Shown: positions 31,488 to 42,676, counted from the stretch's first letter. The stretch is 64,000 nt of DNA from Alphaproteobacteria bacterium (GCA_016124385.1 WGNU01000006.1:1-64000), one strand, 5' to 3'. Notes: generated from the letters alone by a model not told the origin. Numbers and translations are program-made.

Positions 31488-31538
31488 CGATCCTGAAAAG
31501 AGGCGTTCAGGCTGCGTCATTCTGAAGAAGGACCCCCC

Positions 31539-32711
31539 ATGACCACTGTCATCACCGCCGCGGCGCGCACGCCCATGGGCGGGTTCCAGGGGGAGCTGTC
31601 GGGGCTGACCGCGCCGCAGCTCGGCTCTGCCGCCATCGCCGAAGCGATCGCGCGCGCCAAGGTGGAGGCGGGCGAGGTCGGTGAGGTCTTCATGGGCAAC
31701 GTGCTGCCGGCGGGGCTTGGCCAGGCGCCGGCGCGCCAGGCGGCGCTGGGCGCGGGCGTGCCGGTCGGCGTTCCCTGCACGACCATCTCCAAGGTCTGCG
31801 GCTCGGGCATGCGCGCGGTGATGCTGGGCTCGGACATGATCGCGGCCGGGCATTCGGAGATCGTCGTTGCGGGCGGCATGGAATCGATGACCAACGCGCC
31901 CTATCTGCTGCCCAAGGCGCGGGGTGGGCTGCGCCTCGGCCATGGCGAGGTCAAGGATCACATGTTCCTCGACGGGCTGGAGGACGCGCGCGAGGGCCGT
32001 CTCATGGGCACCTATGCGGAAGAAGCCGCGCAGCATTATCAGCTGACGCGCGAGGCGCAGGACGCCTACGCGATCGAATCGCTGAGCCGGGCCCAGCGCG
32101 CGCAGGCGAGCGGCGCCTTTGCGGCCGAGATCGTTCCGGTGAGCGTGCCCGGCAAGGGCGAGGCGGTGTCGGTCGCGAGCGATGAACAGCCGCGCAAGGC
32201 GGACGCGACCAAGATCCCCAAGCTCAAGCCCGCTTTCGCCAAAGACGGCACGGTGACGGCGGCGAATTCCTCCTCCATCTCGGACGGGGCGGCCGCGCTC
32301 GTCCTCATGAGCGAGGGCGAAGCCACGCGCCGGGGCGCCAAGCCGCTCGCGCGGATCGTGGGGCAAGCCTCCTTTGCGGGCGTGCCGGGGCAATTCGTCT
32401 CGGCGCCCGTTCATGCGCTCGCCAAGCTTTTCGAGAAGACCGGCTGGGCGCCCAAGGACGTCGACCTCTTCGAGATCAACGAGGCCTTCGCCAATGTCGC
32501 GATGATCGCGATGCGGGCGCACGATCTGCCGCATGAGAAGGTGAACGTGAATGGCGGGGCGTGCGCGCTCGGCCATCCGATCGGGGCCTCGGGCGCGCGG
32601 ATCATCGTGACGCTCCTCGGCGCGCTCGAAGCCCGGGGGCTCACGCGCGGCATCGCAACGCTGTGCATCGGCGGCGGCGAGGCGACGGCCGTCGCGATCG
32701 AGCGGGCCTGA
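31539..32711 (+). CDS. Acetyl-CoA C-acetyltransferase (thiolase)
   Basis: TTISKVCGSGMRAVMLG; NVNGGACALGHPIGASGARI; CIGGGEA. Confidence 0.94.
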   Translation: MTTVITAAARTPMGGFQGELSGLTAPQLGSAAIAEAIARAKVEAGEVGEVFMGNVLPAGLGQAPARQAALGAGVPVGVPCTTISKVCGSGMRAVMLGSDMIAAGHSEIVVAGGMESMTNAPYLLPKARGGLRLGHGEVKDHMFLDGLEDAREGRLMGTYAEEAAQHYQLTREAQDAYAIESLSRAQRAQASGAFAAEIVPVSVPGKGEAVSVASDEQPRKADATKIPKLKPAFAKDGTVTAANSSSISDGAAALVLMSEGEATRRGAKPLARIVGQASFAGVPGQFVSAPVHALAKLFEKTGWAPKDVDLFEINEAFANVAMIAMRAHDLPHEKVNVNGGACALGHPIGASGARIIVTLLGALEARGLTRGIATLCIGGGEATAVAIERA

Positions 32712-32780
32712 CGCAGAAAACTTGCCGCCCCGGGCGGTTTAGCCTTCAATCGGCGCCCCACCGCAACGCGATCCAGACAA

Positions 32781-34388
<1,608 letters not shown>

Positions 34389-34419
34389 GCGTCTCCGGGG
34401 GGAGACAAAGGGGGCTAGG

Positions 34420-34752
34420 ATGGAAGCGGTACAGGATGCACTGAACAACGCGCTGGCGTTTCTGCAATCGGGCTTTCGCGAGGTCAACGCGCTTCAGGGA
34501 TTGCTGATCGCCATCGGCGCGGCGTTCCTTTTGAAATCCTACGGCCGGATCTGGATGGTCTCGCTGGGCGCCGTGCTCGTCCATGTCATGCTCGACGTGA
34601 TGGTGCCAGTGCTGGCGAACAAGGCCTCGTTCCATTTGCCGCCGCTCGTCGAGCCCGCCTATTGGCGCTATCTGGGCGCGCTGTTCGTGGGCTATCTGAT
34701 CGTCATCTCGCTGTTCTGGCTCATCAAGCGCAACGTGCTGCAGACGAACTAG
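34420..34752 (+). CDS. Small membrane protein of unknown function
   Basis: 110 aa, hydrophobic segments LQGLLIAIGAAFLLKSYG, YLGALFVGYLIVISLFWLI; embedded in leucine-catabolism operon. Confidence 0.65.
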   Translation: MEAVQDALNNALAFLQSGFREVNALQGLLIAIGAAFLLKSYGRIWMVSLGAVLVHVMLDVMVPVLANKASFHLPPLVEPAYWRYLGALFVGYLIVISLFWLIKRNVLQTN

Positions 34753-34763
34753 GGAGGCCTTTC

Positions 34764-35555
34764 ATGAGCGATGAACTCGTCCGCCTCGACCTCACGCGCG
34801 AAGGCGTTGCCGTCGTCACGCTCAACCGGCCGGAGATGCACAACGCGTTCAACCCTGACCTGATCGAGCGGCTGGGCGAAATCTTCGGAGACATCGAGAC
34901 GAGCGACGGCGTGCGCGTGGTCCTCATCGAGGGGGCGGGGAAAAGTTTCTCCGCCGGCGCCGATCTCGCCTGGATGCGCGCGGCGGCGGACTATACCGAG
35001 GCCGACAATCGCGAGGACGCGGGCGGGCTCGCGGAGGTCTTCTTCCGCATGCGGGAAATGCCGCAGCCGACGATCGCGGTCGTCCACGGCCCCGCGATCG
35101 CGGGCGGCATGGGGCTGGTCGCGGCCGCCGACATCGCGATCGCGAGCGAGAACGCGGTCTTCGGGCTCTCGGAGGTCAGGCTCGGGATCATTCCCTCCGT
35201 CATCTCGCCCTATGTGGTGGAGGCGATCGGCGCGCGCGCAGCGCGGCGCTATTTCCTCACCGGCGAGCGGTTCGGCGCGGAGGAAGCGTTCCGGCTGGGG
35301 CTGCTCCACGCGGTGGTGAAAGACCGCGCCGCGCTCGCCAGTCTCTCCGAAAGCCTCGTCGATGCCGTTCTTCAGGGCGCCAAGGGCGCGATCGGCGAAG
35401 CCAAGGCGCTGATCGATCTCGTCGCGCATCGCGACGTCGCGGACGTCGTCGATGAGACCGCAAGGCGGATCGCGGCCCGCCGCGCGACGGCGGAGGCCAA
35501 GGAGGGGCTCTCCTCCTTCCTTGAAAAACGCAAACCCTCCTGGGCGCCGCAATAG
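34764..35555 (+). CDS. Enoyl-CoA hydratase/methylglutaconyl-CoA hydratase-like
   Basis: VVTLNRPEMHNAFNPDLIERLGEIF...SAGADLAWM; between mccB and mccA. Confidence 0.88.
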   Translation: MSDELVRLDLTREGVAVVTLNRPEMHNAFNPDLIERLGEIFGDIETSDGVRVVLIEGAGKSFSAGADLAWMRAAADYTEADNREDAGGLAEVFFRMREMPQPTIAVVHGPAIAGGMGLVAAADIAIASENAVFGLSEVRLGIIPSVISPYVVEAIGARAARRYFLTGERFGAEEAFRLGLLHAVVKDRAALASLSESLVDAVLQGAKGAIGEAKALIDLVAHRDVADVVDETARRIAARRATAEAKEGLSSFLEKRKPSWAPQ

Positions 35556-35569
35556 AGTCACGCTCGTCG

Positions 35570-37693
35570 ATGTTCCGCTCCCTCCTCATCGCCAATCGCG
35601 GCGAGATCGCCTGCCGCGTCGCCGAGACGGCGAAATTGCTCGGCATAAGGACGATCGCCGTCTATTCGGACGCCGACCGGACGGCCAAGCACGTGGCCGC
35701 GTGCGATGAGGCGGTGCGGATCGGCCCCGCGCCCGCGCGCGAGAGCTACCTCAAGATCGAGGCGATCCTTGCCGCCGCGAAAGCGAGCGGCGCCGAGGCC
35801 ATCCACCCGGGCTATGGGTTTCTTTCCGAGAACGCGGATTTCGCGGAGGCGTGCGCCAAGGCCGGGATCGTCTTTGTCGGCCCGCCGGCGGACGCGATCC
35901 GCGCGATGGGCCTCAAGGACGCCGCCAAGGCGATCGCTGAAAAAGCGGGCGTGCCGATCGTGCCGGGTTATCACGGGCACCTTCAGGACGCCGAGTTCCT
36001 GGCGGGCGAGGCGGCGCGCATCGGCTTTCCCGTGCTCATCAAGGCGGTCGCGGGCGGCGGCGGCAAGGGCATGCGGCGCGTCGACAAGGCCGGCGATTTC
36101 GCCGCCGCGCTCGCGGGCGCGCAGCGCGAGGCGGAGGCCGCGTTCGGCAATCCCGCCGTGCTCGTCGAGAAATACGTCGCCGCGCCCCGGCATATCGAGA
36201 TCCAGATCTTCGGCGACACGCATGGCAATGTCGTTCATCTCTTTGAACGCGATTGCTCGCTGCAGCGGCGCCACCAGAAAGTGATCGAGGAGGCGCCCGC
36301 GCCCGGCATGTCGGAGGGCCTGCGCGCCGCGATGGGCGAGGCGGCGGTGACGGTCGCCAAGGCCGTCGGCTATGTGGGCGCGGGAACGGTCGAGTTCATC
36401 GTCGATGGCTCGGAGGGGCTCGAGGATGCCGCCTTCTACTTCATGGAGATGAACACGCGCCTCCAGGTCGAGCACCGCGTGACGGAGGAGATCACCTATA
36501 CCGATCTCGTTGCTTGGCAGCTTTGTGTCGCGGCCGGCGAGCGCCTGCCAATGGCGCACGGCGTGTTCGACCGTCGGCCGATCGCCGCTCCGGCCCAGTC
36601 CATGATGAGCCCGAGCGGCCACGCAATCGAAGTGCGCCTTTGCGCGGAGGATACCGAGAACGGATTTCTGCCTTCGACTGGCCGGTTCGATCGCTTGCTG
36701 ATCCCGTCCACTGGCCGTCTGCGCGAGGATTTCGGCGCGCTCGAAGGCCATACGATAACGCCCTATTACGATCCCTTGTTCGGCAAGGTGATCGCCCACG
36801 GCGATACCCGTGAAGTCGCACTCCAGCAATTGCGAACCTGGCTTTCGCGCTTCGAGGCGATCGGCGTGAAGACGAACGCGGCCTTCCTGCTGCGGTGCCT
36901 GGAGCATCCCGCGTTCATCGCGGGCAAGTTCGACACGCATTTCATCGAGCGGCATCTGGACGCGCTGATCGCGCCGGATGACGCCGCCGCGCGGACCGCC
37001 GAGGCGCTGGCGGTGCTCGCCGTTCTCATCGACCGGCGGAAAGAGAGCGGCGGCGATCCGTGGGATCTGCGCGATGGTTTCCGCATCGGCGGCGTTCCGG
37101 GGGCGGAGGATGTGGCGTTCGTCGGGCTCGGCGCTCAGGCGCGGCCGATCGAGAACGGGTTCGCGGTGACGCTTCGGTCGGGGTCGTCCCTCGCGGCGCC
37201 TCATCCTGAGGTGCCCGGCCCTCGTCTTTCGAGGGCTGCTGCGCAGCCGCCTCAGGATGAGGGCCGGGCCTCGAAGGATGCGGGGGAGGAACGCCGCGTC
37301 GCGATCCTGGGCGGGCGGCTCGCGGGCGGCACGATCACCGCCGAGATCGACGGGCGTAAGGTCACGGGCGGCGCCATCGTCGGGCCGGAGGATGTGCGCG
37401 TCGCGGTCGGCCCGAGGAGTTTCCGCTTCGCGCTCGCGGCCTCCCACGTGCTTGACGAAGCGGGCGTCGGCGGCGGGCGCGCGATCACCGCGCCGATGCC
37501 CGGCCGCGTCGTTCAGATCCTCGTCAAGCCTGGCGATGCCGTCACGCGCGGCCAGCCGCTCGGCGTGCTCGAAGCGATGAAGATGGAGCATACGCTCCGC
37601 GCGCCGGGCGATGCGGTCGTCGCCTCGGTCGCGGCGCAGGCCGGCGATCAGGTCGGCGAGGGCGCGGTGCTGATCGCCTTCGAGGAGGAGTAG
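35570..37693 (+). CDS. mccA: Methylcrotonyl-CoA carboxylase alpha subunit (with in-frame palindromic-repeat peptide)
   Basis: FRSLLIANRGEIACRVAETAKLLGI...; VLEAMKMEHTLRAPG biotinyl motif; context. Confidence 0.93.
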   Translation: MFRSLLIANRGEIACRVAETAKLLGIRTIAVYSDADRTAKHVAACDEAVRIGPAPARESYLKIEAILAAAKASGAEAIHPGYGFLSENADFAEACAKAGIVFVGPPADAIRAMGLKDAAKAIAEKAGVPIVPGYHGHLQDAEFLAGEAARIGFPVLIKAVAGGGGKGMRRVDKAGDFAAALAGAQREAEAAFGNPAVLVEKYVAAPRHIEIQIFGDTHGNVVHLFERDCSLQRRHQKVIEEAPAPGMSEGLRAAMGEAAVTVAKAVGYVGAGTVEFIVDGSEGLEDAAFYFMEMNTRLQVEHRVTEEITYTDLVAWQLCVAAGERLPMAHGVFDRRPIAAPAQSMMSPSGHAIEVRLCAEDTENGFLPSTGRFDRLLIPSTGRLREDFGALEGHTITPYYDPLFGKVIAHGDTREVALQQLRTWLSRFEAIGVKTNAAFLLRCLEHPAFIAGKFDTHFIERHLDALIAPDDAAARTAEALAVLAVLIDRRKESGGDPWDLRDGFRIGGVPGAEDVAFVGLGAQARPIENGFAVTLRSGSSLAAPHPEVPGPRLSRAAAQPPQDEGRASKDAGEERRVAILGGRLAGGTITAEIDGRKVTGGAIVGPEDVRVAVGPRSFRFALAASHVLDEAGVGGGRAITAPMPGRVVQILVKPGDAVTRGQPLGVLEAMKMEHTLRAPGDAVVASVAAQAGDQVGEGAVLIAFEEE
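37199..37281 (+). repeat. Palindromic repeat family 1, copy C (inside mccA, in frame)
   Basis: CCTCATCCTGAGG...; 11-bp perfect inverted repeat GCCCGGCCCTC (37213-37223)/GAGGGCCGGGC (37259-37269); CTCGAAGGATG end. Confidence 0.85.
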
Positions 37694-37710
37694 GGCGCTG
37701 TTCCTCGGGC

Positions 37711-37791
37711 GTCACCACCCGCGCATGCGGGTGGTCCATGGTTCGTGGATGATCCGGAAAGCATGGATCGCCCGAACAGGTCGGGCGATGA
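37711..37791 (-). repeat. Two-hairpin repeat family 2, copy 1
   Basis: ACCACCCGC-GCAT-GCGGGTGGT (37714-37735) and ATCGCCCGA-ACAGG-TCGGGCGAT (37767-37789); reverse complement aligns with 62187-62268. Confidence 0.8.
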
Positions 37792-37850
37792 CATTGATAA
37801 ATTGGCGGCCGCCAGTTGGCCGCCACGGACCATGCCAGGAGAAGGTCGGA

Positions 37851-38279
37851 ATGCCCCTTCACCTCATCAAGCTCAGCGTCGGCACGGAGAGCCTGGAAGG
37901 GTTCGCGGCCTGGCAGACGGAGCGGCTGAAGCGGCTGCGCGCGAAGGACAAGAGGGCGCAGCTCTTTCACCTGACGCGGCAGACGCCGAAGCGGCGCGAG
38001 GAGATCCTTGCCGGCGGGTCGATCTTCTGGGTCATCAAGGGGTTCATTCTCGCGCGGCAGAGCATTCTCGATCTGCGCGCGCAGCCCGATTCGAACGGCG
38101 TGCCGCATTGCGCGATCGTCTATTCCTCGAAGTTGCAGCCGGTTGTGCCGCGGGCGCGGGGGCCGTTCCAAGGCTGGCGGTATCTGAAAGCCGAGGATGC
38201 GCCCGAAGACCTCGCCGGCGGCACGCGCGCGATGCCGGCGGATCTGCGCCGCACGCTCGCGGATCTGGGTCTGCTCTAG
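37851..38279 (+). CDS. DUF1489-like protein
   Basis: MPLHLIKLSVGTESLEGFAAWQTERL...SIFWVIKGFILARQSILDL. Confidence 0.75.
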   Translation: MPLHLIKLSVGTESLEGFAAWQTERLKRLRAKDKRAQLFHLTRQTPKRREEILAGGSIFWVIKGFILARQSILDLRAQPDSNGVPHCAIVYSSKLQPVVPRARGPFQGWRYLKAEDAPEDLAGGTRAMPADLRRTLADLGLL

Positions 38280-39154
38280 TCGGCCTTGGGCAGGACCGGC
38301 GCGTTGTCGATGAGCCGCGTGCCGCCGAGCCGCACCGCCGCGAGCACGCGCGCGGGCTCGTTCAGCATCTCGATGGGATCGAGACTGTCTGCGTCGCGGA
38401 CTTCCAGGTAATCGACCGCGGCGAAGCCAAGCTTCAAGAGGCGCGCGCGGCCGGTGTTGCAGGCCTCGCTTGGGCTCTTGCCGCCTGCGACGGCGGCCGC
38501 GACCTCGCCCAAGACCGTGTTGAGGAAGCCCGCGATCTTGCGCTCGGGGGCCGTCAAATAGGCGTTGCGCGAAGACATCGCGAGACCGTCATGTTCGCGC
38601 AGTGTCGGCGCGGCGACGATCTCGACCGGGATGTCGAGGTCGCGCACCAGGCGGCGGATGACGAGGAGCTGCTGATAATCCTTCTCGCCGAAAATGGCGA
38701 CGTCGGGCTGGGCCTGCATGAAGAGCTTGGCGACGACGGTCGCGACGCCGCCGAAGAAATGCGGGCGGGCCGCGCTCTCGAGCCCTTCGGAGACACCGGC
38801 GACGCGAATCGCGGTCGAGAAGCCGTTCGGGTACATCTCGGCCGCCGTCGGCGCGTAAACGAGCCCCACGAAACCCTGGCGCGCGAGCTTTTCGATGTCG
38901 GAACCCAAATTGCGCGGATAGCGCTCGAAATCTTCGTTCGGCGCAAATTGCGTGGGATTGACGAAAATCGAGACGACGACGCGGTTCGCCTGCGCCCGTG
39001 CGGCCTCGCTCAGCGAAAGGTGGCCGGCGTGCAGCGCGCCCATGGTCGGCACGAGCGCGACCCGCTCGCCCGCCCGGCGCCAGCCGAACACGATCTTGCG
39101 CAGATCCGCAACGCTGCGCGCCACGGGAATCGGAAACGAGGTATCAAGCGGCAT
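38276..39154 (-). CDS. panC: Pantothenate synthetase
   Basis: ALVPTMGALHAGHLSLSEAARAQANRVVVSIFVNPTQFAPNEDFERYPR. Confidence 0.96.
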   Translation of the reverse strand: MPLDTSFPIPVARSVADLRKIVFGWRRAGERVALVPTMGALHAGHLSLSEAARAQANRVVVSIFVNPTQFAPNEDFERYPRNLGSDIEKLARQGFVGLVYAPTAAEMYPNGFSTAIRVAGVSEGLESAARPHFFGGVATVVAKLFMQAQPDVAIFGEKDYQQLLVIRRLVRDLDIPVEIVAAPTLREHDGLAMSSRNAYLTAPERKIAGFLNTVLGEVAAAVAGGKSPSEACNTGRARLLKLGFAAVDYLEVRDADSLDPIEMLNEPARVLAAVRLGGTRLIDNAPVLPKAD

Positions 39155-39302
39155 TAACGAATCAACGATCGCTCGGGGGGATTACGGTTCGCCCGACCTT
39201 AGCGAAGGGTTTCGATCTGGGCTAGGCTTAGGCGCGCTTGGCAAATGGCCGCCCAGGGGCCATTTCGAGGAGGACCCCCTGGGCGTTGCGGGTGTGGACA
39301 GC

Positions 39303-40010
39303 ATGGGACGATCGATCACGCCGAAAGGACCCGGATCGAGCGCGGACGAAGTGGCCGCGTTCGTCGAGGCGATCAAGCACGTGCCGGTGCCGCACCGCGG
39401 CGGGCGGCGGGGGCGCCTCGTCTTCGCGCTCGATGCGACGATGAGCCGCCAGCCGACCTGGGACCTCGCGACACGCATCCAGGCGGAAATGTTCGAGGAA
39501 GTGAGCGCGGTCGGCGGGCTCTCGGTGCAGCTCGTCTATTTTCGCGGGTTCCGGGAATTCAGCGCCTCGCCCTGGGTCGCGGACGCGGCGGGGCTGGGCG
39601 CGGCGATGACGGGCGTCGATTGCCGGGGCGGCAAGACGCAGCTCGGCCGCGTGCTCGCCCATGTCCGCGAGGAGGCGGCGCGCGAGACGATCGCGGCGCT
39701 CGTCTATGTGGGCGATTGCTTCGAGGAGCAGCCCGATCCGGTGCTGGATCTCGCGGGCGAGCTCGGCATGCGGGGCGTGCGCGCGTTCCTTTTCCAGGAA
39801 GGGCGCGATGCCCGCGCGGCGCGGGTCTTTCGCGGCATCGCGCAGATGACGCACGGCGCCTATGCGCCGTTCGATGCCGGCTCGGCGGCGCAATTGCGCG
39901 CGCTGCTGCGCGCGGTCGCTGCCTATGCCGCCGGCGGCATGGCGGCGCTCAGCGATCACGCCAGCCGGGCCGGCGGCGCGGCGATGCGCCTGCTCAAGGA
40001 CATGCGGTAG
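39303..40010 (+). CDS. VWA-domain-like protein
   Basis: RLVFALDATMSRQPTWDLATRIQAEMF...AALVYVGDCFEE. Confidence 0.7.
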   Translation: MGRSITPKGPGSSADEVAAFVEAIKHVPVPHRGGRRGRLVFALDATMSRQPTWDLATRIQAEMFEEVSAVGGLSVQLVYFRGFREFSASPWVADAAGLGAAMTGVDCRGGKTQLGRVLAHVREEAARETIAALVYVGDCFEEQPDPVLDLAGELGMRGVRAFLFQEGRDARAARVFRGIAQMTHGAYAPFDAGSAAQLRALLRAVAAYAAGGMAALSDHASRAGGAAMRLLKDMR

Positions 40011-40045
40011 GGGCGTGACATAGGGACGTGAGTTAGGGTCGGGTG

Positions 40046-40774
40046 ATGCTGCTTTGGATCTCGATCGCGGGCGCGGCGCTGCTCCTCTTCTGGCTGGCGG
40101 GGCGCAGCTATCTGCGCAGCTCGCCGGCCGCCCTCGCCAAGGGGTTCCGCTGGACGGGGGCGGGGATCGCGGGGCTGCTCGCGCTCTTGGCGCTGGTCGG
40201 CGGGCGGGTGCTCGTTGCGCTCGGGCTCGCGCTCTTTGCCTACGCGCTCGCGACGCGGCAGATCGAGACCGTGATGCGGGGCATCGCCCAGGCGTTCGGC
40301 CTGTCGCTGGGACCGGACACGCGCCCATCGGGGCGGCCGGGCCCGCGCGTGCGGACCGAATGGCTCGACCTCGAACTCGACCGGACGAACGGCGAAATGC
40401 GGGGGCAGGTGATCGGCGGCCCCTATGCCGGGCGGGGCTTTCGCTCACTCGCCGTCGATGAATTGGCGAAACTCCAGCGCGCGGCGATCACGGGCGATCC
40501 GCAGGGCGCGCAGATCCTCGAGGCGTTTCTCGACCGCACGACGAACGGCACCTGGCGGACGGCGACCGGAGAGTCCGGCTTTTCGGGCGGCAGCGCGCCG
40601 CTGACGCGGGCCGAGGCGCTGCGCGTGCTCGGCCTCGCCGAAGGGGCGAGCGCGCTCGACATCACGGAGGCGCATCGCCGGCTGATGAAGGCGGTCCACC
40701 CGGATGCGGGCGGATCGAGCGTCCTCGCCGCGCAGATCAACGCGGCGCGCGCGGTGCTCCTCGGAGAGGCGTAG
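40046..40774 (+). CDS. Membrane-anchored DnaJ-domain protein
   Basis: N-terminal TM; C-term EALRVLGLAEGASALDITEAHRRLMKAVHPDAGGSSVLAAQINAARAVL (HPD motif). Confidence 0.82.
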   Translation: MLLWISIAGAALLLFWLAGRSYLRSSPAALAKGFRWTGAGIAGLLALLALVGGRVLVALGLALFAYALATRQIETVMRGIAQAFGLSLGPDTRPSGRPGPRVRTEWLDLELDRTNGEMRGQVIGGPYAGRGFRSLAVDELAKLQRAAITGDPQGAQILEAFLDRTTNGTWRTATGESGFSGGSAPLTRAEALRVLGLAEGASALDITEAHRRLMKAVHPDAGGSSVLAAQINAARAVLLGEA

Positions 40775-40780
40775 CGCCGC

Positions 40781-42346
40781 CTATTGGCCGGCCGCGAGCG
40801 ACCAGTCGCTGTCGGCGACGGCGAGGCAGGCAAGGCCGCGCGCTTCGAGCTTGGTGCAGGCATCGCGCGCCTCGGCCGGCGAGAAGGGGCCGAAACGGGC
40901 GCGGTAGATGGGGCCGTCCTTCGTCGAGAAGGGCGTCACCACCGCCTCGGTGTCGCCGAGGATCGCTTCGGCGGCATCGGCGATCACTTCCACCTGCATC
41001 TGGGCAACATCGCGGTCGCGATAGGCGCCAACCTGGATTCCCCAGGTACGCGGATCGGAACTGGCGGTGCGGCGCGTCGAAGTCGGCGTGTCGCCCTCGC
41101 CGATCTCGCCCAGCAGGGCCGAGGCGAGGCTCGCGGTGCGCACTTCAGAGACATCGCCGCCCCAGATCAGCCGGCCCGGGGCCTCAGCGACATAAGAGGG
41201 CATGGCGCCGGCGTCGATATTGGTGCGGAGCGCGACGCGCGTGGTGCGGGGCTGGGGCACGACCGCGGCCAGTTGATCGGCACCGCGCGGCTCGGCCCGG
41301 CGCGGCTCGGCGACGGTTTCCGCGATCAGCTCGGCCAGCGGATCGGCGCTCGCGAGCGAGACGACTTCGCGCGGCGCCTGCGGTTCGTCGGGGATCGGCG
41401 CCATCGCGACGACGCCCGGATCGCCCGGGGCGCGGACATTGGGGTTGCGCACGGGCTTGGGCGGCGCCGTGACGGCGGAGGCGACCTGCGTGTAGCGGCC
41501 GCGCGGATCCTCATAGGCCGCGACCATCGTCGGGTTCGCCTCGATCTTGTCGAACATCGAGCCCAGGATCGCGCGCATTTCGTTGTCGCGCTCGCGGGCC
41601 GTGCGGCCGCCCATGACGACGCCGATGATGCGGCGCCCGTCGCGCTCGGCCGAGGAGACGAGGTTGAAGCCGCTCGCGCGCGTGTAGCCCGTCTTGATGC
41701 CGTTCGCGCCAACGAAATCGACCAGCAGATCGTTGTGCGTCTCGTAGGTCTTGCCGCGGAACGTGTAGGTGCGCGCGGCGAAGCGATCGTAATATTGGGG
41801 GAAATTCTTCATCAGCGCGCGGCCGAGCGTCGCCATATCGCGCGCGGTCGAGCGTTGCAGCGGATGGGGAAGGCCGGAGGCGTTATAGAAATACGTATTG
41901 CGCATCGAGAGCGCGCGGGCCTTTTGCGTCATCAGGCGGGCGAATTTCGCCTCGCTGCCGCCGATCGCCTCGGCGACGACGACCGCCACGTCATTGGCCG
42001 AGCGGATGATGAGGGCGCCGATCGCTTCCTCGACCGTGATGGTCGTGCCGGGCTTGAGGCCGAGCTTCGAAGGTTCCTGGCCGGCCGCGAAGGACGAGAC
42101 GTTCAGCTTCGTCGAGAGCGCGAGCTTGCCTTCCTGGAGACGCTCGAACAGCAGATAGAGCGTCATCATCTTGGTGAGCGAGGCGGGGAAACGCGCTTCG
42201 TCGGCCGAGCGCGAGAATAGAATCTTGCCCGTCTGGGCGTCCATGATGAGGCTCGCGTCCTTGCTGGCCGCGGAAGCCGGCGTGCCGGCGCCACCCGCTA
42301 CCACCAGGCCGACGACCAGCCCCAACACTGCAACCCAACGCGTCAC
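40781..42346 (-). CDS. D-alanyl-D-alanine carboxypeptidase (peptidase S11) with C-terminal SPOR domain
   Basis: ASLTKMMTLYLLF (SxxK), RSANDVAVVVAE, KTGYT motifs; SPOR-like TWGIQVGAYRDRDVAQ...; start GTG about 42346. Confidence 0.9.
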   Translation of the reverse strand: MTRWVAVLGLVVGLVVAGGAGTPASAASKDASLIMDAQTGKILFSRSADEARFPASLTKMMTLYLLFERLQEGKLALSTKLNVSSFAAGQEPSKLGLKPGTTITVEEAIGALIIRSANDVAVVVAEAIGGSEAKFARLMTQKARALSMRNTYFYNASGLPHPLQRSTARDMATLGRALMKNFPQYYDRFAARTYTFRGKTYETHNDLLVDFVGANGIKTGYTRASGFNLVSSAERDGRRIIGVVMGGRTARERDNEMRAILGSMFDKIEANPTMVAAYEDPRGRYTQVASAVTAPPKPVRNPNVRAPGDPGVVAMAPIPDEPQAPREVVSLASADPLAELIAETVAEPRRAEPRGADQLAAVVPQPRTTRVALRTNIDAGAMPSYVAEAPGRLIWGGDVSEVRTASLASALLGEIGEGDTPTSTRRTASSDPRTWGIQVGAYRDRDVAQMQVEVIADAAEAILGDTEAVVTPFSTKDGPIYRARFGPFSPAEARDACTKLEARGLACLAVADSDWSLAAGQ

Positions 42347-42603
42347 GCGGTGACCCCCCGCTGTCAAAACGCCCGATACGAACCGAACCTTCCGCAGCCC
42401 CGCGGACCCGTTCAGTCCCTTTAGCACACCGTGCGTCGTCTTCCGACGGCACGTGCTCCACACCATGCGTATCTTGTGCCAGAGCCCGCTTGTCTTAAAG
42501 CGCTCCGGCCGGCCCCACCGATCTCGCCCGGGCGTTTCTCGCTCCGCGCGGCACCGGCACAACACCAGGATACACGTTTGGCGCCTAGCCTCCGTGAGAG
42601 GCC

Positions 42604-42619
42604 TTACCAAGTGGTTAAC
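42604..42619 (+). promoter_or_regulatory. Candidate CtrA-like binding site
   Basis: TTAC-CAAGTGG-TTAAC, one mismatch to TTAA-N7-TTAAC, in divergent intergenic region. Confidence 0.4.
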
Positions 42620-42676
42620 GCCCCGTTCACTGTGGCCTTCAGCGTTAACAGATTCTCGCTGCGGCGCACCTGGGCG

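Noticed and set aside
35558-37591. 677-aa minus-strand ORF
   Set aside because: Exact antisense of mccA with antisense-type composition; no recognisable domain.
37725-38279. Upstream-extended 184-aa version of the DUF1489-like ORF
   Set aside because: The extra N-terminus is encoded by repeat family 2; the plausible start is 37851.
40784-42220. 478-aa plus-strand ORF
   Set aside because: Antisense of the D-Ala-D-Ala carboxypeptidase gene, which has clear SxxK and KTG motifs.
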